Assembly (NCBI GenBank): GCA_905178155.1
Contig: CAJINV010000007.1
Span: 4,584,917-4,648,916 of the forward strand
DNA length: 64,000 bases
Origin: Amoebophrya sp. A120
Lineage: Eukaryota; Sar; Dinophyceae; Syndiniales; Amoebophryaceae
Direction: 5' to 3'
The notes under the pieces are model-generated. The model ran no database searches. It was not told the origin of the DNA and was given only the letters and a program-made list of their open reading frames with translations. Made by a program: the position numbers and the translations under genes. Positions 35,328 through 46,497 of this stretch are shown in pieces. Each line of letters starts with the position of its first letter. Position 1 is the stretch's first letter.

Positions 35328-35814
35328 TTTAGTTGTAGTGTATTGTTACCTTTGTCGTGAGTGCAACTTTGTCTTTCGCAAACAGAAATAATGCTGGGGA
35401 TTCATTGATATGCTCCTTGCAAACACTGAAACTACATGTAAATACATTCGAAACTACGTACATACTTTCGTTAAAAGCGGGTGATGCTAGAGACTATTGA
35501 CAAACGGCCGATTTCTACTCTACTGAGAAAACGCCACCAAAAAAGACTTCGTCCTGAAGATATTCTTGCAACGCCACCGTTATTCGCCCAAAATTCTCTT
35601 CATTGCGAAAAACACATGATGCGTTCGAAGTCGATCTAAGACTCCAACGACTGCGCACGCGACGGGATCTTCCACGTTTTCTTTTCGACTGACAAAAACG
35701 GCGGAATGCAATAGGCCGAATACGGCATAGAAGATCATCATGAGACCAAAAAGAAACAGAAACAGATTTATGATCATACAGTCACGTGGCCTGCCTCTGG
35801 AACAGCGCTGAAGC
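35328..35814. other. Intergenic stretch upstream of copy 2 giant gene
   Basis: AT-rich. A minus-strand frame at 35777-35580 encodes a hydrophobic 65-codon peptide but shows no family motif. Otherwise nothing recognised. Confidence 0.45.
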
Positions 35815-36910
35815 TTAGGGAGGAAAACCGGGCGCGACGACTAGGATCGGAAAATTTTTTTTGCGCGAGCACATAAATAGTTGCTCTTGGTCGGTCATAG
35901 CTCTTTCCTTTTTTTCCCCTTCATTCATCACCCCCACATCCAATCTTCGCCATCGTCGTCCTGCGATGTTGGTGGCCCTTCTATGAAAGTGCACGCAGAC
36001 ACTTCCTGCCCAGCAATGTCCATCACGTCTTGCCCCTCTTGGCAGGTGTGGAACTTTCTCTGGCTGACCCTTGCCATCCGTAGGAAGCGGGTGGTCGGAA
36101 GCGGGCCCGGCCGCAAGAGTTGGGGGGACTTGCGTTGGGGCGGGGGACGGCCCGGTCCGGGCCGGGGCCGGATCCGGCCCAAATTTTCTAGTCGTCCCCC
36201 GCCTACATTCCAACACAATCCCGTTCAAATCTGGCCCAAATCCGGGATGGCCGGAAATTCCCGGAAATTTCCCCGGTTTGGCCAAGGATTTGTCCCCTTC
36301 CGGGGGGCCAATCGGCGCGAAATCCCCGGCAAATCCGGGCCAAGTTTTCTAGTCGTGCCCCACCTGTATTCCAACAAAATCCCTTTCAAATCTGGCCGAT
36401 TTCTGGCGAAAATTCCTGGAAAATATCTGGCCCCAAAAAATGTCCCGGATTTGTCCCGGATCCGGGAAAATCCCGGGCGGGCCCCAAAAGTTCGGACGGG
36501 AGCTTGGGCCCGGGCGCCCGGGGCCGGCAAAAGCCCTGCGGGGGCGGGGCGCGCGCGGGGCGGCGCGCTTGACCGGCAGCCGGTAGCGCAAACGGCGGGA
36601 CGGGATCCGCGGCCGAGGCGGCCAACACTGTGAGGCAGCTCAATCAGGTGGCGCAAGTGCTTATGCTACTTGTGGGCGCCCAGTTGTTACTGATGCTTTC
36701 GATGTTGTCGGAAGGGGCCTCCGGCCATCGCAACAATTCAGGGCAATGGGTACGCCTTGGGGCGGGAGTTCGCACAGTCGCTGTACTTTCTGAATGCGAG
36801 GCGTTGAGCTGAGCACCCCCGGCGTTGATACCGACCAAAAGCGACCACTTATGTGCCCGCGCAAAAAAAATTTTCCGATCCTAGTCGTCGCGCCCGGTTT
36901 TCCTCCCTAA
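35815..36910. mobile_element. Non-autonomous DNA transposon with long inverted ends
   Basis: A 1096-bp element starting TTAGGGAGGAAAACCGGGCG and ending with its complement CGCCCGGTTTTCCTCCCTAA. The inverted ends extend about 62 bp with roughly one mismatch (35815-35876 and 36849-36910). GAAGC occurs immediately outside both ends (35810-35814, 36911-36915), a 5-bp target duplication. The interior is strongly GC-rich and encodes no transposase. It contains an imperfect internal repeat of about 165 bp (around 36180-36345 and 36345-36480) marked by TTTTCTAGTCGT and CAAATCTGGCC. It looks like a deletion derivative or MITE-like passenger. Confidence 0.85.
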
Positions 36911-37016
36911 GAAGCCCGCACCACTCTACTTAAGAATAGAGAAAAACATCACAAGACTCGATGATGTCGCCAGCTTCTATCTAAGTCCTCCACCTGCATG
37001 TTCATATTAAATGCTT

Positions 37017-40000
37017 TCACTCGTTCAAGATAATGTCGTCAATCTTCCTGTTCAAGACAGAAAAAGTATAGGCGGTCCTCGCATGCTCATACGCAGCGTC
37101 GGTCATGTCTTCGATAAATTTTCGCTCTGCTGCGTCCCGTCTTCGTTCCTCCTCTGTGCTTGCTGCATATGCTCCTTCATCTGCAGAATCCGCATTATAC
37201 AACTCCTTTACCCGTCGCACGATTTCCAGGGCTTCGTCGATGTCTTTGACGTACAGAAAGTGCTTCCCGGGGACGAAGAAGTCCTCCAACAGCCCCCAGT
37301 GATCCGCTAACACCAGATTTAAGCACTTGCCAAAGGCCGCCTCGATGCCCCGGGCTTTCAGCTGCGGGAACGTTACCACCGGAAAGCCGCTCGGGTAGCC
37401 CAGCGGCCGGATTTTCTCGTGTTGGAGGTCGCGGAGCCTGTATTTCTCGTGGAACTCCTCGAACGTTTGTATCCTTTCGTATTTTTCAATACTTTTCCGG
37501 ATACTCACGTTGTACACCGAATGATGCTCCAGCTGCTGAGCAGCAAAGGCTTCCAAGGACGAGAGTTTTTGTTTTTTATTTGCGCGGGAAAACCGGAGCT
37601 GCTGCTGCTCTGAAGTGGACGACTCTGACATAGTCGTAATGTCAGAGGATGAGCCTAAAAATCCACTGCTTTCGAGAACGTTTTCCGCGTTTATCCCAGC
37701 TCGTGCCTTATCCCCGGCTCTTCTTCTCACGAAAAAGTCCCGGAACAGCGGGTTCATGACTTGCGGATTTTTCAGTTCCAGCTTATCCTGTGCAAAAGTA
37801 TCGTACTCGTATTGTAGTTATGCATTACAGATCCTGTCCTTTCTTAAGGCAAATTAGCATGATTACAAATTCTATTTCTACTGCTGCGGAAATTTGTAAT
37901 GCATTTATACGAGTGCGATACTTTTGCAAGTCATACAGCTGCCTCCGCACCCATTTTGGCACAAAGCTGTTCGCACCGTTTCGGAAGTGAATCTGCAGCA
38001 CGTTGTGGGTCAAACAAACCCGCGCGTCTTCGTACAGCCTGTACTTCTCGTCGTTGCTAATCTTGTCGGAATTCGGCGTAAAAGTCAAGTTCACATTGTG
38101 TGACAGGTACTCCTCCTTGTACTCCGACCCCAGGTAGATCGGGGCCAGCTTCTCCTGACTCGCACCAAACATTTGGAAGTTGATGCGGACGTCGGGGATT
38201 CTTGAGTATTTTGGATTAGCTGCTGCACCTGCTGCGTCCGTGGTCTGAGAGGTTGTATCTGTATGATCCTCCGCAACCACAGTATTTGGACTTTCAACAT
38301 ACTCAGGAACGTCCTGGTCTTGGTCGTCGGCTTCGATTTCTGAGGTTGTGGCGAGCTTCTTCTTCTCTTGCTGCGGGATCATAGCTGTTGTACTACTTGT
38401 TCTCTTCAGGAGATGCAAAAGCGCTGCAGAGGAGGAAGTCGTTGCTTTCGGCATGAACATCGTCCTCTGGTTTTCCATCATGCAATTCCCCGCGTAGAAG
38501 AAATCAATCTCCGTCCTGTCCCGCATCCGCTTGTGATTCTTCTTTTCAAACACGTTTTTCGTCGGATACGGCATCTGCACAAACTTCGGAATCAGCCCAG
38601 CTTCCCTGAAGTTTTCAAGCCGCGGGTCTTTTTGTGTTGCAACAGTTGCAGTGTTGCTCTGAACAACTTCGACATCCGCTTGTTCTCTAGTATCACGATG
38701 ATGTTTATTTCTGTCCAGCACGAACGGCAACAGTTTCTCCGTGAAAGGGCACAGGTAGACGACGTGTGTCGGGAAAAAGCTTTTTCTCTCCAGCACCCGG
38801 TGCGTTTCCACGTGCATCGTTCGGTAGAACTGGCGCCAGAAGGTGGGGTATGAGAGCGCACAACTCCCCCTTCCCCTCGTTTGTCATGCAGAAGCCTCAA
38901 TCCAAGTGCTTCCCTGTAGTGGCACTGTCTGCATGACAGATTCCGGAACAAGCCCAAACAGTACTTCTAATCTAGGCGCATAAATTTGTCATGCACCGGC
39001 CCCACGCGTGCGGGTGTTTGTATTGCTGCTCATGCAATACAAATGAGGGGGAGGGGGAGTTGTGCACTCTCATATGGTGTGCGGGATGTTCAGAATCGTG
39101 TACCACGGGTCGAGACGGAGAAACGTGGTCGTCCAGTCATAGTTGTTGCTCACGCTGTATCCCGTGCAAAAGTATCGCACTCGTTCTAAATGCAGATATG
39201 CATGACAAATCCAACTGTCTACCTGAAATAGCATGGCAAGTTGCATTTTTGTTCTTGGGCAATTTATACTACTAGTACGATAGTTTTGCAGTGCATACGC
39301 TGTCAACACCCTCTGAATTCTCATCTCTTGCTGTCGGAAAAATCGTCGAGGCTTCTCCCGGAGAGAGATCGGTCTCCGAAGGCGCAACGGGACGATCGGG
39401 GTCGAATACGGCGGCCGGCGGACCACGCGGCTCTGTTCTTGAGTTATACGGCTCAAAAGCGTCTGGGTCTGCTCCTGCGGTACTTTTTGCTGTTCTAGCA
39501 GACAGCTTGTTCAACATCCTCCTTGTCAGCACCTTGCCCCAATCCCTACCCACCGCCCTGCCATCGTAGTAATCGTGGTGCTCTAGCCGGCTTTTCCTTT
39601 GTTTCGCTTTCTCCTCGTCAAACGAAAACGCTATTCCTGACCCTATCCATCCCATCGCCGCTTCCCGGTCCGCGTACTGCGCTTCCAGATCCAGTTTCTT
39701 TCGCAGTCTCGCGCCCTTCTTTTCCTCGTTGTGCGCGGCGCGGTACTCCCGTGGAAGAAAAATCTCGTGATCGAGAAGGGAGTAGAGGGAAGATCTGTCG
39801 GCGATTTCAATTTGCGACGTTTGTTCATGATCGAGGTCCGGATTTTTATCTTCTTCTGCAGTAGCAGCGGAACTACTCTTTAACATCGCTAGCCAAGGTG
39901 CTCGGTTCTCGCGCACGTGCGCTGCGAGCGGACCGTACACCGTGAGATTTTCTCTGCCGCCGGAAAACTCGTCCACGCGGTACAAATCGTCGAGCTCAGA

Positions 40001-42289
40001 GTCTGACGCAGTCGTTGTGGTCGTGTGTTTCTGCCCGGTAAGAACCGCAGATTGCAGCGCGGTTTGGTTTTCTTGTTCTCCTCCTTCACCTGCCCCCGGC
40101 CTTTTGCGTGCTGTCGTGCTTCTTTCGCCAGCATCATGATCATCGTCACTATACTCCAGCCCTCTCGTGCTGAAGGACCAGAGGTCGAACTGTGGGATCT
40201 CGTAATCCACTAGGATCCGATTGTGAAACAATTTATTCATGGTCAATAGCTGCTCCAGGTAATTCAATTCCTGCTTCGTCGGCCCCGGCTTCGTGTTTAG
40301 ATCCGTCATGGCGAGCACTGCGAATAATTCCTGCACACAGTACTGCCAAGCGAAATTGCCAAAGACCACGAAGGAGGACTTACCGGTTTTTACTTGTTCT
40401 TCTTGCGAAGATTGCGCCGATGTTGCAGTGCTCTTGTCATTCCTCGCTCGCGCCGCAGCCGCTTCGTTCACCTCCGGGTCCGTGTGCTCCGTTTCGCTGC
40501 TGGTTCGCGGACAGCTCAGCCGCTCCTTCGCCAGGGCGTAGTCAGGAGCGTAGGGGTGGTTCTCATTCAGGTAGACGCACACCATGGAAAAGTGCCCCGC
40601 GCGCCGCATCACAAAGTCGTTCACTTGCTCGAAAGGAACTAGATCCCGGTCCTCCGCGTCTACATTGTCACTGACGCCGAGCTCTTGGAGACTGTGTAGT
40701 TATTGAACATTCGAAGAATTTATTTCTCATGTTGACTTGTTATCCGATTGATTCTTAACGGTATGCATGGTGCTGCTGCTGACGCTACTTATTGGTTATT
40801 TCAGTTGATGATGTGCATTTTCATTTATTTGTTCTGCATGTGAAGCAATCTTTTATTTTTCATGCACAACTTCACTGCTAACACACAAGGACAACTCGTC
40901 GCAAGAAGCAAATTATACACCGTGTCCTTGGTTTCGAAAACCACCACATGGTGCTCGCATGCGGGTGGTGTGCCTGAAATCCCTGACTCGCGACGCGCTT
41001 CTGGCTCGACGTGAACTTTTCTCGCCCGTCGCTGTCGTATCAAAAGGAAAAATCCCCCCTCCCCATAACGAAAACGAAATTTTTGATGCTGTATTTGAGT
41101 ACACGAAGTCGACTTGTAATGCCAGAAGGCCAAAAGCCGCAGCTGTGGCCTCGTTTGCAGGCAATTTGTCATGCTGTTTCCCCCTTCCAGTTGCTCTCTG
41201 TCATGCTGAAGGCGCAAGGCTTTCCCACGCCAGCCAGCATTACACTCCGCACGTCTTTCCTTCTAGCATGACAAAGCTGATTTGTGACCACAAATCTGCA
41301 TCACAGATTTACGTTTTGATATGGGGAGGGGGGATTTTTCTTCTTGATATGTCGCACCACTTGAGCTGCGGCGCGATCCGGTAGTGCGACACGAGCAGCC
41401 CGCGACAGTGCTCCAACGCGAACATGCGGCGGATGCGAAAGCCGTTTTGCGCGACCGTCGTGACGACCTGTCCGTCGACGGTGTCTGTGATGGTCTTCGT
41501 CGGGGGTAGCGTCGTTTCCGTCGACCATTCCGTTTTTGGGTAGAAGCTGCCCGCGCGGAGCTTCCTGTCCCTCTCCACATCCGTCATGAACAGGTGCGTC
41601 GCCTCGTTGACGTCTTGACAAGGTCCCATGGTCGCCAGCATCTTGTTTAGCGTGCTGTTCAGCGAAAGAGCGAACTCGATTTCTGGGTCTTCAACCTCTG
41701 ACGCTGCTTCGTCTTCTTGTCCTGCTTCCGGTGGTGGACTTGCAGTTGTCGGCCCACCGGACGAACTTCCAGCCCGTCCACCTACACCTTCTGTTGCTTG
41801 CTTCAGCTCCAAAATTTCCCTACCCGGAACGTGCGAGTTGTCGGGTTGCTTCACGACCACTGGAGCAGAAGTAGACTCTGATGCTGATACTACATCACTG
41901 GTAGAAGTACCGCCCGCGGCCTGACTCGCCTCGCTCCTCGAAGATGTCGTCCCTGGTGTCGTTGTGGCGCTCAGATTTTCCGCGGTAGTACTGGAAAGAA
42001 AATTCACGCCAATACAGTCCCCCGGCTTGATCGGCTTCATCACCTTCACAAACATCCAGCCGGGCCACGAATACTGCGGTGGCGTGACTTGCTTCTCCTC
42101 CATCAGGGATGAGGAGTCGTGGAAATTGAGGAAGATGAGCGAAAACAATGCGCGGGTGAAAAACCGGATCTGCAGTGACTCCACAAATTGGTTCGCGTGC
42201 CCGTAGTAGCAAAAATCCTTACTCCAAATGGTCAATCCGTCCCCGGCAAGGGAGGAGGAACCCACCAGGGTCTGCTCGACACGGGGCAT
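37017..42289 (-). CDS. Large glycosyltransferase-like protein (copy 2), 1397 aa
   Basis: Exons are 42289-41350, 41032-40921, 40691-39298, 39152-39075, 38843-37936 and 37778-37017. Four gaps are introner-like elements. The second gap is a normal 229-nt GT-AG intron (CACG|GTGTAT ... CACAG|TCTCC, phase 2) at the same place and phase as the intron of copy 1. The whole frame is 1398 codons. Landmarks shared with copy 1: IWSKDFCYYGHANQFVE, KWCDSDGREKFTSSQKR, YAPDYALA, GNFAWQYCVQEL, VDYEIPQFDLWSF, FFYAGNCMMEN, ARVCLTHNVLQIHF, then LKARGIEAAFGKCLNLVLAD and FFVPGKHFLYV near the C-terminus. The last block resembles the donor-binding half of GT-B or exostosin-like transferases. Copy 1 has an N-terminal anchor; here MPRVEQTL... 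has none, so location is uncertain. The acceptor substrate is unknown. Confidence 0.6.
37784..37935. mobile_element. Introner-like element, family B
   Basis: 152 bp from TATCCTGTGCAAAAGTATCG to CGATACTTTTGCAAGTCATA, with CAGCT on both sides (37779-37783, 37936-37940). Removal joins WVRRQL to ELKNPQVM. Confidence 0.9.
38849..39074. mobile_element. Introner-like element, family C-like
   Basis: 226 bp. The left end is TATGAGAGCGCACAACTCCC; the right end is GGGAGTTGTGCACTCTCATA. A C-rich run (CTCCCCCTTCCCC) and the matching G-rich run lie just inside. The flanks TGGGG and TGGTG agree at four of five bases. Removal gives a frame that aligns with copy 1 of the gene. Confidence 0.85.
39158..39297. 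mobile_element. Introner-like element, family B
   Basis: 140 bp from TATCCCGTGCAAAAGTATCG to CGATAGTTTTGCAGTGCATA. Target duplication CGCTG (39153-39157, 39298-39302). Removal joins EGVDSV to SNNYDWTTT. The same target is occupied by a differently ended family B element in the duplicate at 48001-48165. Confidence 0.9.
41038..41349. mobile_element. Introner-like element, family C
   Basis: 312 bp. Left end TATCAAAAGGAAAAATCCCC; right end GGGGATTTTTCTTCTTGATA. A CCCCCCTCCCC run pairs with GGGGAGGGGGG. TGTCG flanks both sides (41033-41037, 41350-41354). Removal joins APQLKWC to DSDGREKFTSS, matching copy 1. Confidence 0.9.
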
Positions 42290-42597
42290 GGTGCTGGGTA
42301 ATGCACGGACAGAGCTTTAGCTCACTGCTAGCGAACCATAAAATTTTGCGACATAAAGACTCAACGGAATCGGTGGAGACAACTCAGTTTCCGTTTATTA
42401 ACAGACCGAAACTAATAGAAACTGGTGCATAGATATAGACTTCACTTTACGGATAACTGCAGCATACCCATACTTTAAACTTACACAGCAGTGGGGAAAA
42501 TTCCTGATGAATGCGACCTTTACTCTTCGGGATCAAAAAAATACCACGGGAAACGATCTTCTTCATCGCACGACCAACACAAGGATACGATTTTGAT

Positions 42598-43715
42598 TTA
42601 CACCGATGACACGGCATTATTCGAGAGCAGCACGCACTTGAACAAGACGTGGCACGGGAACGAGGGAGGGTCGAATAGCGCCCGGCAGTGATAAAAATAC
42701 CGTGCCACCACGTTGTGCGTGTCCTTTTCAAAAACAGTGCCAATATGCAGCAGCTCCTATACGTGACTTGCTGAAGCGAGCACCGCGGTGCTAAAAAAAT
42801 GCAATACGTGTATCATTGTCAGTATATCACCAGAAAAACGTGATTTGCGACCACATACGCCACGAAAAAGAGTGTTGGCTCCCAGAAGCACTTGTGCCAT
42901 TCAAACTTGTCTTCCTTCATGATTTTAAACCTCAATCGCAATCGCAGAAACGACCCCCACCGGCCTATGAACTGCAGAAAGATCGCCAGCACGATCGCGT
43001 CGGTCTGCATCTGGATGAGGCCGTAATTCGACACGTACACTTTTTCGGCCGTGATCATCTCCCGCCAAAAGGCGATTTTGAGCAAGAAGCCCTGAAGCAC
43101 GTAGGGCCAAAAGATCTTCTGCTTGTTCAGGAGCTTTTTCGCGTCCAGCGTGCCGATCGGGTGCAGCAGCCAGATGTGCGCGAACAGCAGCGCGGTGGCG
43201 GGTAAGCTGGTACTGTTGCTGGTCACCGTCGCGGACAGCGGTATAATTTTCCCCGCGGCCGCCAAGTGGTTGCTCGCCCAGTCCGCGGCGATGCATCCCA
43301 CCACCGGCCCGAAGTGGTGGAGGTAGAAAAACAGGGAGAAAAGTTTATCCCGGAACGGGAGGTCCCACGGCTCGACGGCGAAGTTGAAGGCGAAGGGGAC
43401 GACCATGAAACTGGCGTATTCGGCAAAGTAGAGGTCTTTCGGACAGCTGGCGAGATAGACGCAGAGGCCGACGATGACGGGGTGGAGGTTGAACTGGAAC
43501 TTCCAGAACACATTCTTCACGATCGCGTTCCGCCATGCTAGCTTTTTCCGGAGGATAAAACGCCCGATCAAAGTGAACAGCACGGAGAGGAACAAGGGCG
43601 GGAGAAGCTTCAAAAATCCGTCATTCTGCTTGATAGCGCTGGTGCTGGCTGCTTGTTGCCCTTGCAATAGGATACTATCGACGTCTCCCCACGCTGTGGT
43701 CTCTCTCTGTAGCAT
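42598..43715 (-). CDS. Multi-pass membrane protein (copy A)
   Basis: Exon 1 is 43715-42831 and exon 2 is 42756-42598, joined by a short 74-nt GT-AG intron (TTTCTG|GTGATA ... CGTATAG|GAGCTG, phase 0), giving 347 aa. Exon 1 has seven or so hydrophobic stretches: LPPLFLSVLFTLIGRFIL, VIVGLCVYLA, FMVVPFAFNFAV, FSLFFYLHHFGPVVGCIAAD, LLFAHIWLLHPIGTL, AIVLAIFLQFIG and FFVAYVVANHVFLE. Exon 2 continues ELLHIGTVFEKDTHNVVARY and ends NNAVSSV. The FYLHHFGPV histidine pair inside a helix faintly recalls TLC-type or other lipid enzymes, but I cannot assign a family. Conserved in both duplicated units; start ATG (MLQRETTAW) is common to both. Confidence 0.6.
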
Positions 43716-44733
43716 AATTTTACTATATTTCGGGAGGACCCGTTTTCGTACAATAACGCTTCGACTTGTAGATAAATACAGGCCCAGCTCTCAACGTCAT
43801 CTTCTCGCCTAGCTGAGATACTATGGAAGATGATGACCGCTAGTACATTTCGTTCGCAATTTCTTTTCTGTACCTTTAAATTTTCTGTTTCTTCAACAAG
43901 AAGTGAGGCTTCAGTAGTTTGAGAAAATACGAGGATGGTCTGTGACAGCAGCTCTTTCAGTAGTTGCGGCTCTCTCCACTCTTCTCCGAGCTCTGTAAGG
44001 AAACCGTGTTCCTCAATAGTCGGCTTGTCTCCGCGCTAGCGACACGAGAAGCCACCCCCCCCAAACAACGACCTGGGTGCTTTGCAACAGGAGCATCAAC
44101 CTAACGAGAAATGCCCAGAAACCCAAATGTTCAAATCCTACCCATGACGCGAAGTAACGAGCAAACGAATGTTGATAAAAAAGAGAATACAACTCCTTGC
44201 GCCGAAGTCTCGACATATTTCCGAGAGCGCGAACAAGGTGGAAAGAAAGATCCAGACTTGCGGTTGGTAAGTACTGAGTAGTAATCGGAGCTGCCCATGC
44301 AACAGTGGCGCTGCATCGACAATATTCTATCTTTCCCTTCGGAAGCTTAAGTAAGCAAGGGATTTTTGTACACAGGTGTTGGTCATTGTCGTGATGCGTT
44401 TTGTGGGTCCTACTCATCTTGCACTCTACTTAAACTTTCATCTCTGAAACGCGATAATTAACACACACACACACAGCAAATTTTCGAACTAGTATCATCT
44501 CAACAAGCTGCATTGTTGAATGACGCACGCAAGAACTCTTGCGCGACACATAATGGTAGTCAGTACCAACTACACCAATCAACGTCTCATGACGTGGATT
44601 ATGATAAGGATAAGCATGATGATCAGTACTAGTTTTTGCAATTTAATAGGTATAGGTTTCTGTCACTTTCTATTTCCTCCTCCTGGAGGTGTTCCGCCCA
44701 AGCAACATTTTGCTTGCAAAGCAACATTTTGCT
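43716..44733. other. Spacer between membrane-protein and transporter genes (copy A)
   Basis: Holds the possible small plus-strand gene at 44111-44447 and a (CA)n run near 44461-44475. Otherwise no supported gene. The counterpart in unit B is 52590-53608. Confidence 0.45.
44111..44447 (+). CDS. Possible small two-exon plus-strand gene
   Basis: Putative exon 1 is 44111-44266 (MPRNPNVQILPMTRSNEQTN...), ending CGGTTG|GTAAGT. Putative exon 2 starts after GTACACAG at 44376 (VLVIVVMRFVGPTHLALY) and stops at 44447. The equivalent in unit B (52996-53160, 53271-53330) has indels of 3 and 6 bases only within exon 1, and about half the substitutions are synonymous in this frame. A competing minus-strand hydrophobic frame overlaps and also keeps its frame. 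No family recognised. Confidence 0.3.
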
Positions 44734-46497
44734 TCACAACCTGGCGCTCAACGCCAACTCGCCGGCCAGCTCCATACTCACTGCGACCAGGATACCAACC
44801 CCGAACATGGAACACACCGCCCCGATCGCTATGCATGGAAAATTTACCCTACTACACGGACACGACGAGGACCCTACATGACGTTGGTAAGCACAAGCGC
44901 ATTCCGGCTTTTGCTTTTCTGCAAATTTGTAATCAATCTAGTTTAGTATGGCACAAGTGCGCTCATAGGGCTTTCCTGCTTTCTATCAAGTACTTATCGT
45001 CATCTAGATTGTCGAAATTCGTGCTGCATACCGCACGGTAATGCATTCGTTACCGTGTAAAACGGTAAAAGATCCGCAATAATACAATTTCTCTTCCATA
45101 CTCGCCCACAAGTTGAGCAGCGGCATGCCGGCAATCCCGTGCCCGCTGGTGCACCCGCCACCGAGCCTGGATCCGAAGAGCATCAGAGTTCCACCGAGAA
45201 AAGCGGTTATTTCAGACTGCACGTACGGCGCGCCGCTGGGCAGGTTGTCCGCGAGCCTGGCCGAACAGTAGGCGCCGAAAACGGCCATCATCAGATACGG
45301 GACTTGCCAGTACCACCCGAGGAGTTGAAACTTTTCAAACGGTTTCAGCTTCTGTGGAAACTTGGCGGGAATCAACTGGTCCATGAGCGCCAGCTGGGCG
45401 TAGGCGGTGGAGGAGCCGATGGGCCGGGCGGCGATGAAGACGGAACCCAAATTGACTAACCCAATGCCCAAACCGCACAGCGACGGCGGCCACGCGTGGT
45501 CCTTCCAATCGTGGTTTTTTCCGTGGTTGTGCAGCTCCTCCTTAAACGGCAACAGGATTTCGCAGGCGAGACAGAAGAGCGCCGAAAATAACCCGAAAGC
45601 GATCATGGCGGTATTGAAGGGAATCCCGAAACGGAGGTCTGCGTACTGGGACTGCATCGTTGGGGTAGAAGCAGAAGTAGTACCTGCGGAGAAATTTTTG
45701 GTTTGTAATTTGCTCTCCGCAGATGGAGGATCACTAGAAGTTCCTTGCAAGTCCTCTTCTTTCGCCGATGCTGTCGGCGCAACTGCACCAAGATTGCTCG
45801 ATGTCGCGGGGCTTTTACTTTCAGAATTGTCAACATAGTTGTACTGCGTTGTACTACCGCCAAGAGCACTACCGCAAGCTCCACTGTCGCAGCTGCTATT
45901 ATTTCTCCCAGCACGACCTTCCACCGCTTTCAGCACATTTGCGAGAAAGGCGCCGAAAAACCCGCCGAGCAGCGTGATCCACGCGTTCCCCACCCCGGTC
46001 CCTACTTGCGGCAACACCATGCCCGGGCAGGCGCCGCCGACGACCATCCCGGCGCCCAGAATGCCGCCGCCAAGCAGCACTCGTTTCGCAGAGCTCGAGG
46101 TGATCAACTTCGACTCGCGCACCGCTTGCATCCTCTCTCTGTCGATCTTGTTCCAGACGAAGAACGAGATGCAGGCGCCCACGACCGCGCCCATGAACAT
46201 CTTCAGCATGATCATGGTCTTGAAGATGAACTGCTCGCGGATTACCAGGGGCTCGTACACGTGCGAGCGTTCGAAGAAAAAACCAAAGGCGAAGCCCATG
46301 ACGAGGAGCAGAACAAAATCCCGCACGGCGACGAGGGGGCTCGGCGCTGGGGGTGGGATTTTCGTGATTCGCTCTTCCGGGGCGGCGGCCTTGGAATCCA
46401 TCTCGGAGGTGTTGCTCTTCTCCGCGGAAGTTGTCGCCATTTTTGGATTTTCTATTTTTTTTGCTTGTACTACGCGAGGTCGCAAAGTTGTGGACAT
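44734..46497 (-). CDS. YeeE/YedE-family sulfur (thiosulfate-type) transporter, copy A
   Basis: Exon 1 is 46497-45102 and exon 2 is 44873-44734, joined by a 228-nt GT-AG intron (GGGCGA|GTATGG ... CATGTAG|GGTCC, phase 1), giving 511 aa. YeeE/YedE proteins (TsuA type) are membrane channels/transporters for thiosulfate or related sulfur species. The two signature halves are present: GGGILGAGMVVGGACPGMVL with LLGGFFGAFLANVL, and GGTLMLFGSRLGGGCTSGHG. Both signature cysteines (GACPG and GGCTSGHG) are intact. Exon 2 supplies the last helix (AIGAVCSMFGVGILVAVSM). A Ser/Thr-rich loop of about 90 residues separates the halves, longer than in bacterial members. The N-terminal 60 residues are polar. Membrane location (plasma or organelle) cannot be told. 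Confidence 0.85.

Noticed and set aside
35815-35876. TTAGGG at the transposon end as a telomere remnant
   Set aside because: Only a single TTAGGG unit is present and it is part of a perfect inverted terminal repeat.
36225-36656. Open frames inside the 1.1-kb transposon
   Set aside because: They lie in GC-rich repeated sequence, show no transposase motif, and are open on both strands.
44722-44886. A plus-strand exon of 55 codons ending in a GTAAGC donor
   Set aside because: The minus strand of the same segment supplies the last helix and stop of the YeeE/YedE transporter in both copies, with a phase-consistent GT-AG intron; the plus frame is a shadow.
44689-44946. Transporter ending at SMEEKLYYCGSF... 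(read-through past the donor)
   Set aside because: The read-through tails differ completely between the two copies, whereas the spliced tails align and complete the last membrane helix.
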